Below, piece by piece: positions 17,047 through 24,757 of a stretch of DNA of 25,099 nt. Each line of letters starts with the position of its first letter. Positions within the stretch are counted from its first letter, which is position 1. The notes under the pieces were generated by a model. It was not told the DNA's origin. It saw only the letters and a list, made by a program, of their open reading frames with translations, and made no database searches. This stretch comes from Anaerolineae bacterium (lineage in GTDB: Bacteria; Chloroflexota; Anaerolineae; Anaerolineales; Villigracilaceae), in contig JAFLCF010000044.1 in the NCBI GenBank assembly GCA_017303735.1, positions 1 through 25,099 of the forward strand, written 5' to 3'. The position numbers and the translations under genes are program-made.

Positions 17047-17074
17047 ACCCCGACCGCTTGCGGAGGGGGTTTTT
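17047..17074 (+). terminator. Rho-independent terminator of the STAND2-TPR operon
   Basis: ACCCC (17047-17051) pairs with GGGGT (17066-17070) and CCG (17054-17056) pairs with CGG (17061-17063). The loop is CTTG closed by G-C, a known extra-stable tetraloop, and a tandem GA/AG internal mismatch lies between the stems. A run of Ts (17070-17074) follows on the plus strand. It lies 103 bp after the TPR stop. On the minus strand there is no T tract, so it should act in one direction. Confidence 0.85.
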
Positions 17075-17171
17075 CATTTCTCCTCTGCCTGTAAATAGTG
17101 ACAGTCTCGCCTTATATAATTTGATACGACGAGACAGTAAGTAGTGTGGGATGATTCTATGAGTATATTTT

Positions 17172-17717
17172 TTAGATGATGTAAACCCAAAGAAAGCCAC
17201 TTGAGTTGAAGTTTTTACCGGTCAAGCCTTTCCATGCAAGTGAAAGTTCTACATCAAATAGAATGCCCCTGTTGAGAACAGAGCATTCATAATTAATTGC
17301 ATGTTGTGGCAGGGAAATTAACGGGTTTTGATTTGCGATGCTATTTAACCTGTTGTGTTTATTTTTTCTCATCTTGCGAATATCCACAGGAGATAATGGC
17401 GTACATACTATTTTATTGTTTCCACCGCTTGATGCGAAAATAATTGACTGCGGCTCCTCGTACGACTCTATTATCTGCAGATTTAAATCATAGCCACAAA
17501 AATCGGAGGCGATTCTGTTAAACCAGTCAAGAGGATTAGGTACATTTACACTACGGGTTAGACTTGCACGCTTCATTCGTAAATCTTGGACTGCCCAAAG
17601 AACAACCTGTTCGCGCAGGCTATCAATCGCCCTCCTTTGCCGCTCGTTTCCCATACTGATCAACGCCCCAAAGAAGATCACGGCGGATGCCACAACTATT
17701 GCAAGAAGTATTTCCAT
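17172..17717 (-). CDS. Single-pass membrane protein of unknown function
   Basis: The 181-residue product has an N-terminal hydrophobic segment (about 2-22) followed by a charged helical stretch (23-52) and a mixed C-terminal domain with two cysteines near residues 74 and 104 and a third near 145. The layout, with a short N-terminal anchor followed at once by a helix, recalls pilin-like or minor secretion-system subunits, but no signature residue supports that. The ATG at 17717 lies 3 nt after the stop of the Thr-Pro/Ig protein, with AGGAG 9 nt upstream, so it is the last gene of the minus-strand secretion-like operon. The gene is less GC-rich than its upstream partners. Confidence 0.7.
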   Translation of the reverse strand: MEILLAIVVASAVIFFGALISMGNERQRRAIDSLREQVVLWAVQDLRMKRASLTRSVNVPNPLDWFNRIASDFCGYDLNLQIIESYEEPQSIIFASSGGNNKIVCTPLSPVDIRKMRKNKHNRLNSIANQNPLISLPQHAINYECSVLNRGILFDVELSLAWKGLTGKNFNSSGFLWVYII

Positions 17718-17720
17718 ATT

Positions 17721-19856
17721 TTATTTCTCCTGTATTTCTTTGTTTTCAATAGAGTCGTCTTTTGTCCGTGTGGACATCGACTTGAACGTTTCGCCCAGCC
17801 GTTTTAACGCCTTGGGACGGGGGTCGATGACACTAGCTGACGCGATCACCATAAACAATCCCAACAAACCAATGATCTGCCAAAATGGCAGGGAGGATTG
17901 AGCCGGCTCAGGTGGTTCTTCCGGAGTTGGTGTGGCGAATACCAAAGTCGGCGTCGGCGGTATTTGTGATGCCACTGGCGTTATCGAAGGCATCAATGTA
18001 CTGGTCAATGTCGGGGATGGAGTTAATGTTGCGGTTGATGTTGCCATCTCCGGGATTACGATCCTGCCGACATCCTGTCCGCATAATCTATTTACATCAC
18101 AAGCCACTGCCAGAACCGGATATTCTCCCGCTGGAGCTAGTGTGCCATCCGCAAACCGCCGATCCCATTTCACAATGTAGGCATTCCTGCCGGGATCAAA
18201 GTCCAGCACTAACTCCTTCCAACGCTTTTGTGGATCGTGGATCGTCACCTGGATGGTTGCAATTGGGAAATGATTGGGGAATACCTTCAATGTTCCAGTT
18301 TCCCAGATCCACCACCGTTCGGTGATGGACACAGCCGGCGGGGCATTATCCACGGTCAATGAAATGGAAGAAATATCACTGCCATTACCGGCACGATCCG
18401 TCCCACGTACTTGGACTATGTATTCTCCATTGGGCACTTCACCGGATTGCCAAATGAAAGACCAGGTATCGGCATTTAGCGAAATGGGGAGCCAGATGAC
18501 CCCACCATCGAAGGAGATCTCGCCTCTCTCCGGACCCGAAGTCGCATCTTCCAAACTTCCAGACAACCGCACATCCCCTTGCACCACAGCGCTATTGGAA
18601 TGAGATGTAATTTGTACAACCGGTGATACCGTATCCACGCGGATCCTTCTGGATACAGTGACCTCATTTCCAGCCCCGTCCCTGGCATGGATCAATGCCA
18701 GATGATCGCCGTCCGTAAAGTGAACTGGAAAGGAGATCCAAGTCGTTCCACCATCCAAGCTGCCATTCAAGATGGAGAGTCCGGAGATCGCATCGGTGGC
18801 AGAGGCGGATAGGTCCACCTCTGAGACATACCAGCCATTTTTGCCATCCACGGGCGGAAGATTGACCTCAAGGTCAGGCGGAGTGCCATCCCGCTTCCAA
18901 GCAGAGGTACCGCTAGCAGTTCGCCCGCTGGTCGAAGTCACGGTGTAATCCGCAATCCCTGTTCCTTCCGGCAGAGGCAGATCACACGAACTTCCACAGG
19001 TGAAGGGATCCCCATTCAAATCGCCGCTGATCGTCACATTAAAACCCTGCGGGTCACTGGCTGTGAGTTCCAGAGTCTCCTCACCTCGGCACCAGCCGGC
19101 ATCGCCCCACAGGTCACAAGCCACAACGCCTGTAATTTGCGGAGGCAAGGGGGTTGGGGTGGGTGACGGCGTATTGGTGAAAGTCGCCGTTGGAGTAAAC
19201 GTCATGGTGGGCGTGAACGTCAGGGTCGGTGTCAAGCTGGGGGTGAAGGTCGCAGTCGGAGTGCGCGTGATCGTGGGCGTAAACGTAGGTGTTCTGGATG
19301 CGGTGGGGGTAGCCGTGTCAGGCGGTCCACTGTATTCCACATCGATGGAACGAAAATCCACATATCCGCCTGAAGCCGACAACGACCACGAGCGACAACC
19401 AGCAGGAACCGCGAGGATCATGCTGACAAAGCCCGGCAGTGTGGTCGATCCATTGTACAAATTCCAGGACATGCTTGCAGAACAGGCGCGCAGAGTGGCA
19501 GTTCCAACACTCCCATCCCGGGTGAAGCCCACCATTGCTTCAAAATAGGAAGCATTCCGATCAAAGGACCCACTGGCGGTTCCACCATTGCCCAGTCGTG
19601 TGACCCATTCAGAACAACTGACGCCACACGACGCCCCACCTTCCTCAGGCGGCAATGAAGTGCCATCACGATGAGTGAGGTACACATATTGAGCCGACCC
19701 GCTCCAGTCGATATACCCGGAATTATGAGCTTGATCATAGGTTCGCCCTTCCTGCAGAGCATAAGCTGCCAGAGGCGCTGCGGAGGTGGACAGGGTTGTC
19801 CGCAAGAGCAGCACCGTTATAAGAGTTAACATCAAACCAATTTGTAATCGTCGCAT
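17721..19856 (-). CDS. Secreted, membrane-anchored Thr-Pro/Ig-like protein
   Basis: The 711-residue protein has a signal peptide (about 1-27, ending STSAA), an N-terminal beta-rich domain (30-177) with several cysteines, a Thr-Pro linker (179-239), three or so Ig-like domains (about 240-600) with signatures such as ATDAISG and GTDRAGN, and a FlgD-like FADGTLAPAGEYP motif near the end. A second Thr-Pro stretch (about 604-654), a transmembrane segment (655-677) and a positively charged cytoplasmic tail (678-711) follow. It is probably displayed on the cell surface, where it could act as adhesin or mating-pair contact for the secretion-like system it is co-transcribed with. AGGAG 9 nt before the ATG overlaps the stop of the 55-aa gene, indicating coupling. 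Ligand and function are unknown. Confidence 0.85.
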   Translation of the reverse strand: MRRLQIGLMLTLITVLLLRTTLSTSAAPLAAYALQEGRTYDQAHNSGYIDWSGSAQYVYLTHRDGTSLPPEEGGASCGVSCSEWVTRLGNGGTASGSFDRNASYFEAMVGFTRDGSVGTATLRACSASMSWNLYNGSTTLPGFVSMILAVPAGCRSWSLSASGGYVDFRSIDVEYSGPPDTATPTASRTPTFTPTITRTPTATFTPSLTPTLTFTPTMTFTPTATFTNTPSPTPTPLPPQITGVVACDLWGDAGWCRGEETLELTASDPQGFNVTISGDLNGDPFTCGSSCDLPLPEGTGIADYTVTSTSGRTASGTSAWKRDGTPPDLEVNLPPVDGKNGWYVSEVDLSASATDAISGLSILNGSLDGGTTWISFPVHFTDGDHLALIHARDGAGNEVTVSRRIRVDTVSPVVQITSHSNSAVVQGDVRLSGSLEDATSGPERGEISFDGGVIWLPISLNADTWSFIWQSGEVPNGEYIVQVRGTDRAGNGSDISSISLTVDNAPPAVSITERWWIWETGTLKVFPNHFPIATIQVTIHDPQKRWKELVLDFDPGRNAYIVKWDRRFADGTLAPAGEYPVLAVACDVNRLCGQDVGRIVIPEMATSTATLTPSPTLTSTLMPSITPVASQIPPTPTLVFATPTPEEPPEPAQSSLPFWQIIGLLGLFMVIASASVIDPRPKALKRLGETFKSMSTRTKDDSIENKEIQEK
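19140..19322 (-). repeat. Low-complexity Thr-Pro coding repeat
   Basis: This tract encodes residues 179-239 of the surface protein, mostly Thr-Pro-x-x-Thr units such as TFTPT and TATFTP. The DNA consists of imperfect short repeats. It forms a rigid spacer between domains and is a hotspot for length change. Confidence 0.85.
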
Positions 19857-19868
19857 GCAAACAAACTC

Positions 19869-20036
19869 CTAATATTCCTGGAAATCCCGGATGCCGAGAT
19901 GGAACAGGAAGAACAACAAAACCACCAAGGACAGAAGCACCAGGCAAATGATCATGAAGACCTTGAGTGGGATCACGAGACCCAGCAGATAGCCGGCAAA
20001 GATGCCGACACCCAGACCCGCAAGGAAGCGCATCAT
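19869..20036 (-). CDS. Small 55-aa membrane protein
   Basis: The 55-codon ORF starts with ATG ATG immediately after the TAA of the 109-aa gene (TAAATG, no spacer), with GGAG 6 nt upstream inside that gene. The product has two hydrophobic helices (about 4-21 and 24-45) separated by a Lys and ends in a short charged tail (GIRDFQEY). Its TAG stop overlaps the ribosome binding site of the surface-protein gene. The tight packing on both sides supports a real gene. It could be a small inner-membrane subunit of the secretion-like complex. Confidence 0.75.
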   Translation of the reverse strand: MMRFLAGLGVGIFAGYLLGLVIPLKVFMIICLVLLSLVVLLFFLFHLGIRDFQEY

Positions 20037-20366
20037 TTATTGCTCCACTTCAGTCTTTGTGATCATCTTCAATCGAAATGGATCAAGATCGCGCCACCAG
20101 CGGATTTCTCCAGTCATGGTTTGGTATTCCCAAAGCAAGCCCTGCGCCGGCAGGGACTGCAGCCAGGTCTTTAACGCCGACCGGAAGTTCTCCTTTAACG
20201 CTGCGCTTCTTGGATCGGCATCAAACGCTCCGAGGGAATGCTTCATGTCGCTGCTGTGATCCATCAACCAATTCAGGAACAGCCGCAGACGGCGGTCTTC
20301 CAATTGGAACGCTTTCGTGGAAATCTCCGCAACCATCTGCTCGATCAAAACATTCATGTCACTCAT
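20037..20366 (-). CDS. 109-aa soluble helical protein of the secretion-like operon
   Basis: This 109-residue product is mostly helical, has no signal or membrane segment, and carries a Trp-rich region (EIRWWRDLDPF, 87-97). The start ATG at 20366 overlaps the TGA of the 42-aa gene as ATGA, which fixes the start; a longer open frame to 20669 is an artefact of overlap with the VirD4-like gene. The stop is followed directly by the 55-aa gene. I recognise no family. A cytoplasmic adaptor or regulator of the neighbouring ATPases is possible. Confidence 0.7.
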   Translation of the reverse strand: MSDMNVLIEQMVAEISTKAFQLEDRRLRLFLNWLMDHSSDMKHSLGAFDADPRSAALKENFRSALKTWLQSLPAQGLLWEYQTMTGEIRWWRDLDPFRLKMITKTEVEQ

Positions 20367-20491
20367 CGATCCCAACCGTTTCCCCGGCGGGACAAACGCC
20401 AGGCAGAATACAAAACACCAATACAGGTCATGGCGCAGGCAAGCGGTCCACCGCACGCCACCAACAGAAAACGCAAAGTCATTGCTGTCAT
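20363..20491 (-). CDS. Small 42-aa membrane peptide
   Basis: The 42-codon ORF begins at an ATG that shares the T of the upstream TGA stop (TGATG at 20493-20489). GGAGG lies 11 nt before it, inside the end of the VirD4-like gene. The product has one hydrophobic helix (about 6-28, with three Cys) and a basic tail (WRLSRRGNGWDR), predicting an inside C-terminus. Its TGA overlaps the ATG of the 109-aa gene. Coupled junctions at both ends make chance unlikely. Function is unknown. Confidence 0.7.
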   Translation of the reverse strand: MTAMTLRFLLVACGGPLACAMTCIGVLYSAWRLSRRGNGWDR

Positions 20492-22947
20492 CAGAAACCC
20501 AACCTCCGGTCATCATCCTGCGGTGCAGGCTGGCGGATCTGGGTATTGTGCTGTTCCTCAATGCGCACCGCCAGAAATTCATCCAATAGTTTGGACAGAG
20601 CTGCCGGCAGCATATCTGCCAGCACGGTGGATGCCTTCTCCTGCCAGCCATCGGCAGGCAGATAATCATGGGGATGAGCGGCGATGACTTCCTCGATCAA
20701 TCCCCTAACTCGCAAAGCATCCGCACGCGGCAAAGGCTTGATCTGCGTCAGGGTGGGCGGCTGCCAGCGTCCACCAATACGCGCCCGCAGCCAGCATTGC
20801 AGGGAAGGCAGGTCGAGCGTCATATTCCCGTAGCGCACGGTCGAACTCAAGGTGGCACGGATCAGATCGGCATCCTCTGGATCGGGGGAGAAGAACATCT
20901 GCGTGGATGTGTTTGCCAGCATCGCCTGCACGACTGGCTCCATGCCTTCCACTTTGCGCATCATGGACAACGACTGTGCCAATACGAACATGCGTGCGCC
21001 GAACTTGGCGCCTTCCGCCAGCATCGACTCCAGGCGCATACCCGATCCGATCTCCTGCGCTTCATCGACGATGAAATAAAAAGGCACGGGCTTATTGAGA
21101 GTCGCTTTGCGATAAGCGGCATCGAAGACGTTGTACAAAACGCCGGCAGTCAGTCTTGCACCTTCACGACCCATCTCACCCGAAGGCAGGCGCAGCACGA
21201 TCCAGGCACGTTCATCGATCCACTGATTCAGATCCACAAAGCGTTCCTGGTGCATGGCGGAGAACAACCACGGCGATAACTCCAATGCCATGACCTTCGA
21301 GAGGACCGGGCTGATCACTTCCGTGACCCAACCCTGACTCCACTTGTCGCCTTCGCCGGTTTGTCCCAACAAGGCATCCAGCGCCAGCGCACCCATGCGA
21401 TCCCCTGGAGGTAATAGCGCCATTGCCTTATGTCGCCAGGGTTTATTGAATGCCATGAAGACCACATGCAGGAGTCCAAGACCGGCTTCAGGATTGTGCT
21501 GGTTCCAAACGTGAGCCAAACGAAATAATCCAAGCAGCGCCGCCTGCATACGTGGTCCCCAGTAGTCGTCCCAGATGCGTCGACCGACCTGCACGATGGC
21601 GTTACCTGCCCAGGTAAAGTCAGGGACGGCGAGCAGATTCAGGGGAATGACCTGTGGTTGATCTGGAGTGACAACTCGCAATCTCTTGATCGCCTTCAGT
21701 CGTTGTTCCTCTGGTAGTTGAGCAATGGCATCCAGAAATGCATCTGCCAATGACACATGCGGGTCGACCAGAAATATTCCCGGTGCCTCATCGCCTTTGG
21801 CGATCAGTTGCTCCAACATGGAATACACAAAGGAAGATTTACCACTGCGGCTGCCTCCTGTCGCAAGACCATGTCCATCCGGATCGACGCCGACCAGCGC
21901 ACCCGTGGCGACGCTTTGCCCGATCTTGAATCCAGCTTCGAGCAATGGCTGAGAGGGAGGAGGCGCGGGGACTTCCTGCCAGACAGCGCGATCCAACAAT
22001 CCCGATCCTTCGCCCAGTTGCAGCGGGGCGATGAGACCTGCGAGTTCACCGGCTGGCAAAGGGAAGGTATGTTTCTGGATGGCAGTCCAGGAATTTTCAA
22101 GTTGTTGCCATGATTGTTCACCAGCGAGTAGTGGAAGTTGGATCGGTTCAGAGATGGAGAAGGCAACCTTCAATAACGGCTGTTGTATGCGCAGTTCTAC
22201 AACTTCCTTGGGGATGGAGCGCCAGGCAAGCCAGTCCCGAATTCCCAAGGCAGAGGCAACGCAAATTGTGATGCCGGCGATCACAAACATGGACACAGCA
22301 AATGGATTGAACCAACCCGCAAATAAAATGCCACCGCTGATACCCGCCATGAGCATCCCGAGGAACAACCCGGCGCGCAGGAAGTCCAGTTGCATTCCCC
22401 ATGAATTGGGTGTGTCATTGCCGACGCCGCCTTCCGTGCCATATGAATAAGCAGACAGACTTCGTAATTTTTCCTGCAAGCGATCTTCATTGCCGAGGAG
22501 CCATAGACGCAGACTCGCATCTTTTCCTTCACGAGCGGCACTGATCAGCCGGCTACCAATGGCAAGCAAGGGATCGCTGTCCTTGGCAGAGGCAATGAGT
22601 GACGGTAAGCGATTGGATGTATGCAAAGCATATCCACCGGATTGAACCTTCACCATGCCCAAGCCACGCCATCTGGAATGTTGTCCGGTCATGGCAGACC
22701 AGGAATTCACCACTCCTTCTGCCACATGCGGAGGCAGATATAAGCGCACACGCAAGCCTTTTGGGGATGCGATCCATTCCATGATCGTGGGAAACGGCAG
22801 TTGCGCGATCCAACCCATGACCTGCGCGCGCAGATCATCCAAAGCATGGGGAGCAAAAAGAAGTTCCCAAGCCTGCCATTCACCTTTACAGAGCGGACAT
22901 TGATCTGGAGCAGTAGCATGTTCGTAGCCGCAATTGATACAGATCAT
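20491..22947 (-). CDS. VirD4/HerA-like ATPase with N-terminal zinc ribbon
   Basis: From ATG 22947 the product is 818 aa. I chose this start over one 11 codons upstream because it overlaps the VirB4-like TGA as ATGA and has GGAG 7 nt before it. The first 20 residues form a zinc ribbon (C3-x2-C6 and C17-x2-C20). Two membrane helices lie at about 190-238. The motor domain has Walker A GGSRSGKS (365-372), LVDPHVSLAD (about 394-403), Walker B FYFIVDEAQE (624-633) and a downstream VLAQSLSMM segment, as in TraG/TraD-type coupling proteins and HerA-like DNA pumps. The two-helix anchor before the motor also fits a coupling protein, which brings substrates, usually DNA, to a type IV secretion channel. 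The zinc ribbon is unusual for that family. No relaxase is seen in the window. Confidence 0.8.
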   Translation of the reverse strand: MICINCGYEHATAPDQCPLCKGEWQAWELLFAPHALDDLRAQVMGWIAQLPFPTIMEWIASPKGLRVRLYLPPHVAEGVVNSWSAMTGQHSRWRGLGMVKVQSGGYALHTSNRLPSLIASAKDSDPLLAIGSRLISAAREGKDASLRLWLLGNEDRLQEKLRSLSAYSYGTEGGVGNDTPNSWGMQLDFLRAGLFLGMLMAGISGGILFAGWFNPFAVSMFVIAGITICVASALGIRDWLAWRSIPKEVVELRIQQPLLKVAFSISEPIQLPLLAGEQSWQQLENSWTAIQKHTFPLPAGELAGLIAPLQLGEGSGLLDRAVWQEVPAPPPSQPLLEAGFKIGQSVATGALVGVDPDGHGLATGGSRSGKSSFVYSMLEQLIAKGDEAPGIFLVDPHVSLADAFLDAIAQLPEEQRLKAIKRLRVVTPDQPQVIPLNLLAVPDFTWAGNAIVQVGRRIWDDYWGPRMQAALLGLFRLAHVWNQHNPEAGLGLLHVVFMAFNKPWRHKAMALLPPGDRMGALALDALLGQTGEGDKWSQGWVTEVISPVLSKVMALELSPWLFSAMHQERFVDLNQWIDERAWIVLRLPSGEMGREGARLTAGVLYNVFDAAYRKATLNKPVPFYFIVDEAQEIGSGMRLESMLAEGAKFGARMFVLAQSLSMMRKVEGMEPVVQAMLANTSTQMFFSPDPEDADLIRATLSSTVRYGNMTLDLPSLQCWLRARIGGRWQPPTLTQIKPLPRADALRVRGLIEEVIAAHPHDYLPADGWQEKASTVLADMLPAALSKLLDEFLAVRIEEQHNTQIRQPAPQDDDRRLGF

Positions 22948-24698
22948 CGTGCTACTCCAGTCGCCCCAAGCTGTTTCCAAAATTGAATCCAGGTGGGAGG
23001 GATGGAAACCAAGACAGGAAACAATGCCCCGCGTCCGGCAGAAGGAGCTGCAAGAAAGACACGCGGCGGCAGACGTGAAGTGGTTTCTGCATTCTTGCGT
23101 GCTTCACTTTCCGGAACGCCGAGCGAGCGATAGAAAGCAAAGGCTTCATCCGGTCCAAGCCGACCAATAAAAGCCGTGGATGCCAGACTCAACGAAGTGG
23201 GATTTTTCATCAGGTCGGCAGGCAGGTGCGTGATGAGGGTTACACCGACGCCACGTTTTCTTGCACGCCTGCCGAGTTCATCCAATAGATCGGTGAAGGG
23301 ACCGCTGCGTAACAAACGCCAGCCTTCATCGATGAAGATATCCATTGGTTGTTTGCCGACCGTGACGGCATGATACAAAAACCATGCCAGCACTGAATGC
23401 ACGATGGCGCGGTTTTCTTCACGTAAAGAAGACAGATCGAAGTTCCACCACTGTCCGGCGGGAAAATGCGGGGACAACAAAGCCTTTGGACGATCAAAGA
23501 AGCCTTCAAATAAACCACCGCGCATAAAAGGACGTAACAATGCCAATGGCATCGCAGCTTCAGGAACATTGATCGTTCCCAAAGTCTCCACGAATTCCGC
23601 AATGGTCATGGCGCCCGGTCTGCGATCCCAACGTCTCTTCACGGCTTCATGCAGGGCGGCTTGCACACCAGGCGATAAGACCGACTCACCTGCAAGAGAG
23701 GCGATCAGGAAACGCACAGCCAGTAACAACTCTGCCGGGTTCTCGCCTTGCAAGGGATGAATAAGGCAGGTTTCCTTATCCTCTGGAATGCCAGCCGGTA
23801 TGACTCTGCCGCCCACAGCTTCACAGAGTTTGTTGTTCTCGCCTTCGGGATCAATGGAAATAACCGTGCGTCCCTGCAACAAGCGTTGCAACATGATCCA
23901 ACGCAACAAACTGGTTTTGCCCGCACCCGGTTCACCGAGGATCAAGGTGGTTGCATGGGGAGGAGGTGGAACAGCGGGATCAAGTCCCTTGGTGAAGGAG
24001 AAATGGATATCGCGTCCATCCCGTGCGTGTGTCCCGATCCAAACCGAATCCTCGACCGGCATGACCTGCCTGGAGGGTGCGGGCATCAAGGGCAGAGTCT
24101 CTTCGAGGAACAACGTCGGCTCATCCAATCCCGGAAATAACTTTCCTCCGGGCTGGAAATGATGCAGGGCGCGTTCGGCGATGTAGAAGAGACGTTGTGC
24201 TGTTAGACCACGGGCACGAAGATTGGACTCAATGACTCGTCGTGCGGCTTCAGCTTCTTCGAAACGATTGCGTTCGACAAAGAGTGCTGACATCAAAGCG
24301 ATCTTGAAGGCTGGTTTGCCAAAGGTCAACTCGGACTCGGCGGCATCCAGCGCATGATCGGCGGAGCGTTCCGCCATTGAAGGGCGGCGACCGGTCTTCT
24401 CTGCCAGCGCCATCATAAAACCTTCGAAGAGTGTGCGCCGTGCCCGCAATGATCCACGAAGAACATCAGGTGGTTCTCGGTGCATGGCAAGCGAATACAT
24501 CACTGGCAGGTTGGGGTAAAAAACATCCGAGGTCAAGCGTGACCAGGGGCGATCAGCCATACCCGGCACACCCGTGCCACGCGCAGAGAGCGGCAGGAGG
24601 TAGCCGCCCGGAAAGAGCAGATGATCTTCCAATACTTCCACGGCTTCGGATGCTATCGAGGCGGCAAATAATTCTTGAGGTTCAGGCATGGACGGCAT
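22944..24698 (-). CDS. VirB4-like secretion ATPase
   Basis: From ATG 24698 the product is 584 aa. Walker A is GEPGAGKT (255-262), followed by SIDPEGENNKLCEAVGG (281-297), Walker B MDIFIDE (452-458) and the VirB4/TraC-type segment GVTLITHLPADLM (485-497). The N-terminal domain (1-240) is shorter than in typical VirB4 proteins of about 800 aa. It should power assembly or transport of a type IV secretion-like channel at the inner membrane. The frame stays open to 25091, but upstream of 24698 it is overlapped by a better membrane-protein frame and by a terminator-like hairpin, so I exclude that extension. No good ribosome binding site precedes 24698; a second ATG lies at 24689. The stop overlaps the next gene's start as ATGA. 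Confidence 0.85.
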   Translation of the reverse strand: MPSMPEPQELFAASIASEAVEVLEDHLLFPGGYLLPLSARGTGVPGMADRPWSRLTSDVFYPNLPVMYSLAMHREPPDVLRGSLRARRTLFEGFMMALAEKTGRRPSMAERSADHALDAAESELTFGKPAFKIALMSALFVERNRFEEAEAARRVIESNLRARGLTAQRLFYIAERALHHFQPGGKLFPGLDEPTLFLEETLPLMPAPSRQVMPVEDSVWIGTHARDGRDIHFSFTKGLDPAVPPPPHATTLILGEPGAGKTSLLRWIMLQRLLQGRTVISIDPEGENNKLCEAVGGRVIPAGIPEDKETCLIHPLQGENPAELLLAVRFLIASLAGESVLSPGVQAALHEAVKRRWDRRPGAMTIAEFVETLGTINVPEAAMPLALLRPFMRGGLFEGFFDRPKALLSPHFPAGQWWNFDLSSLREENRAIVHSVLAWFLYHAVTVGKQPMDIFIDEGWRLLRSGPFTDLLDELGRRARKRGVGVTLITHLPADLMKNPTSLSLASTAFIGRLGPDEAFAFYRSLGVPESEARKNAETTSRLPPRVFLAAPSAGRGALFPVLVSIPPTWIQFWKQLGATGVAR

Positions 24699-24699
24699 G

Positions 24700-24735
24700 A
24701 TACAAAAAGACACGGACGGGTGTTCCGTCCGTGTC
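24700..24735 (-). terminator. Perfect hairpin with T tract directly before the VirB4-like start
   Basis: GACACGGACG (24709-24718) pairs perfectly with CGTCCGTGTC (24726-24735) around a 7-nt loop. On the minus strand it is followed by TTTTT and then GTATC and the ATG at 24698. It is a textbook intrinsic terminator for the upstream membrane-protein gene, placed with no room for a separate promoter or ribosome binding site for the next gene. It probably limits expression of the ATPase genes relative to the upstream gene. Confidence 0.8.
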
Positions 24736-24757
24736 GCTAAGGGGAGGCAGAATTGTA

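Noticed and set aside
17100..17140. Inverted repeat GTCTCG and CGAGAC downstream of the minus-strand operon
   Set aside because: Only 6 bp per arm with a 20-nt loop and no T tract on the minus strand; too weak to call a terminator.
19140..19322. Possible CRISPR-like short repeat array
   Set aside because: Repeats are imperfect, without unique spacers, and encode the Thr-Pro linker in frame.
17885..19548. Plus-strand open frames of up to 182 codons opposite the surface protein
   Set aside because: They mirror the Thr-Pro and Ig coding sequence and give Val-Gly repeats, a typical antisense shadow of Thr-Pro codons.
20367..20669. Longer 210-aa form of the 109-aa protein
   Set aside because: The extra part overlaps the VirD4-like coding region in another frame; the ATGA junction at 20366 explains the true start.
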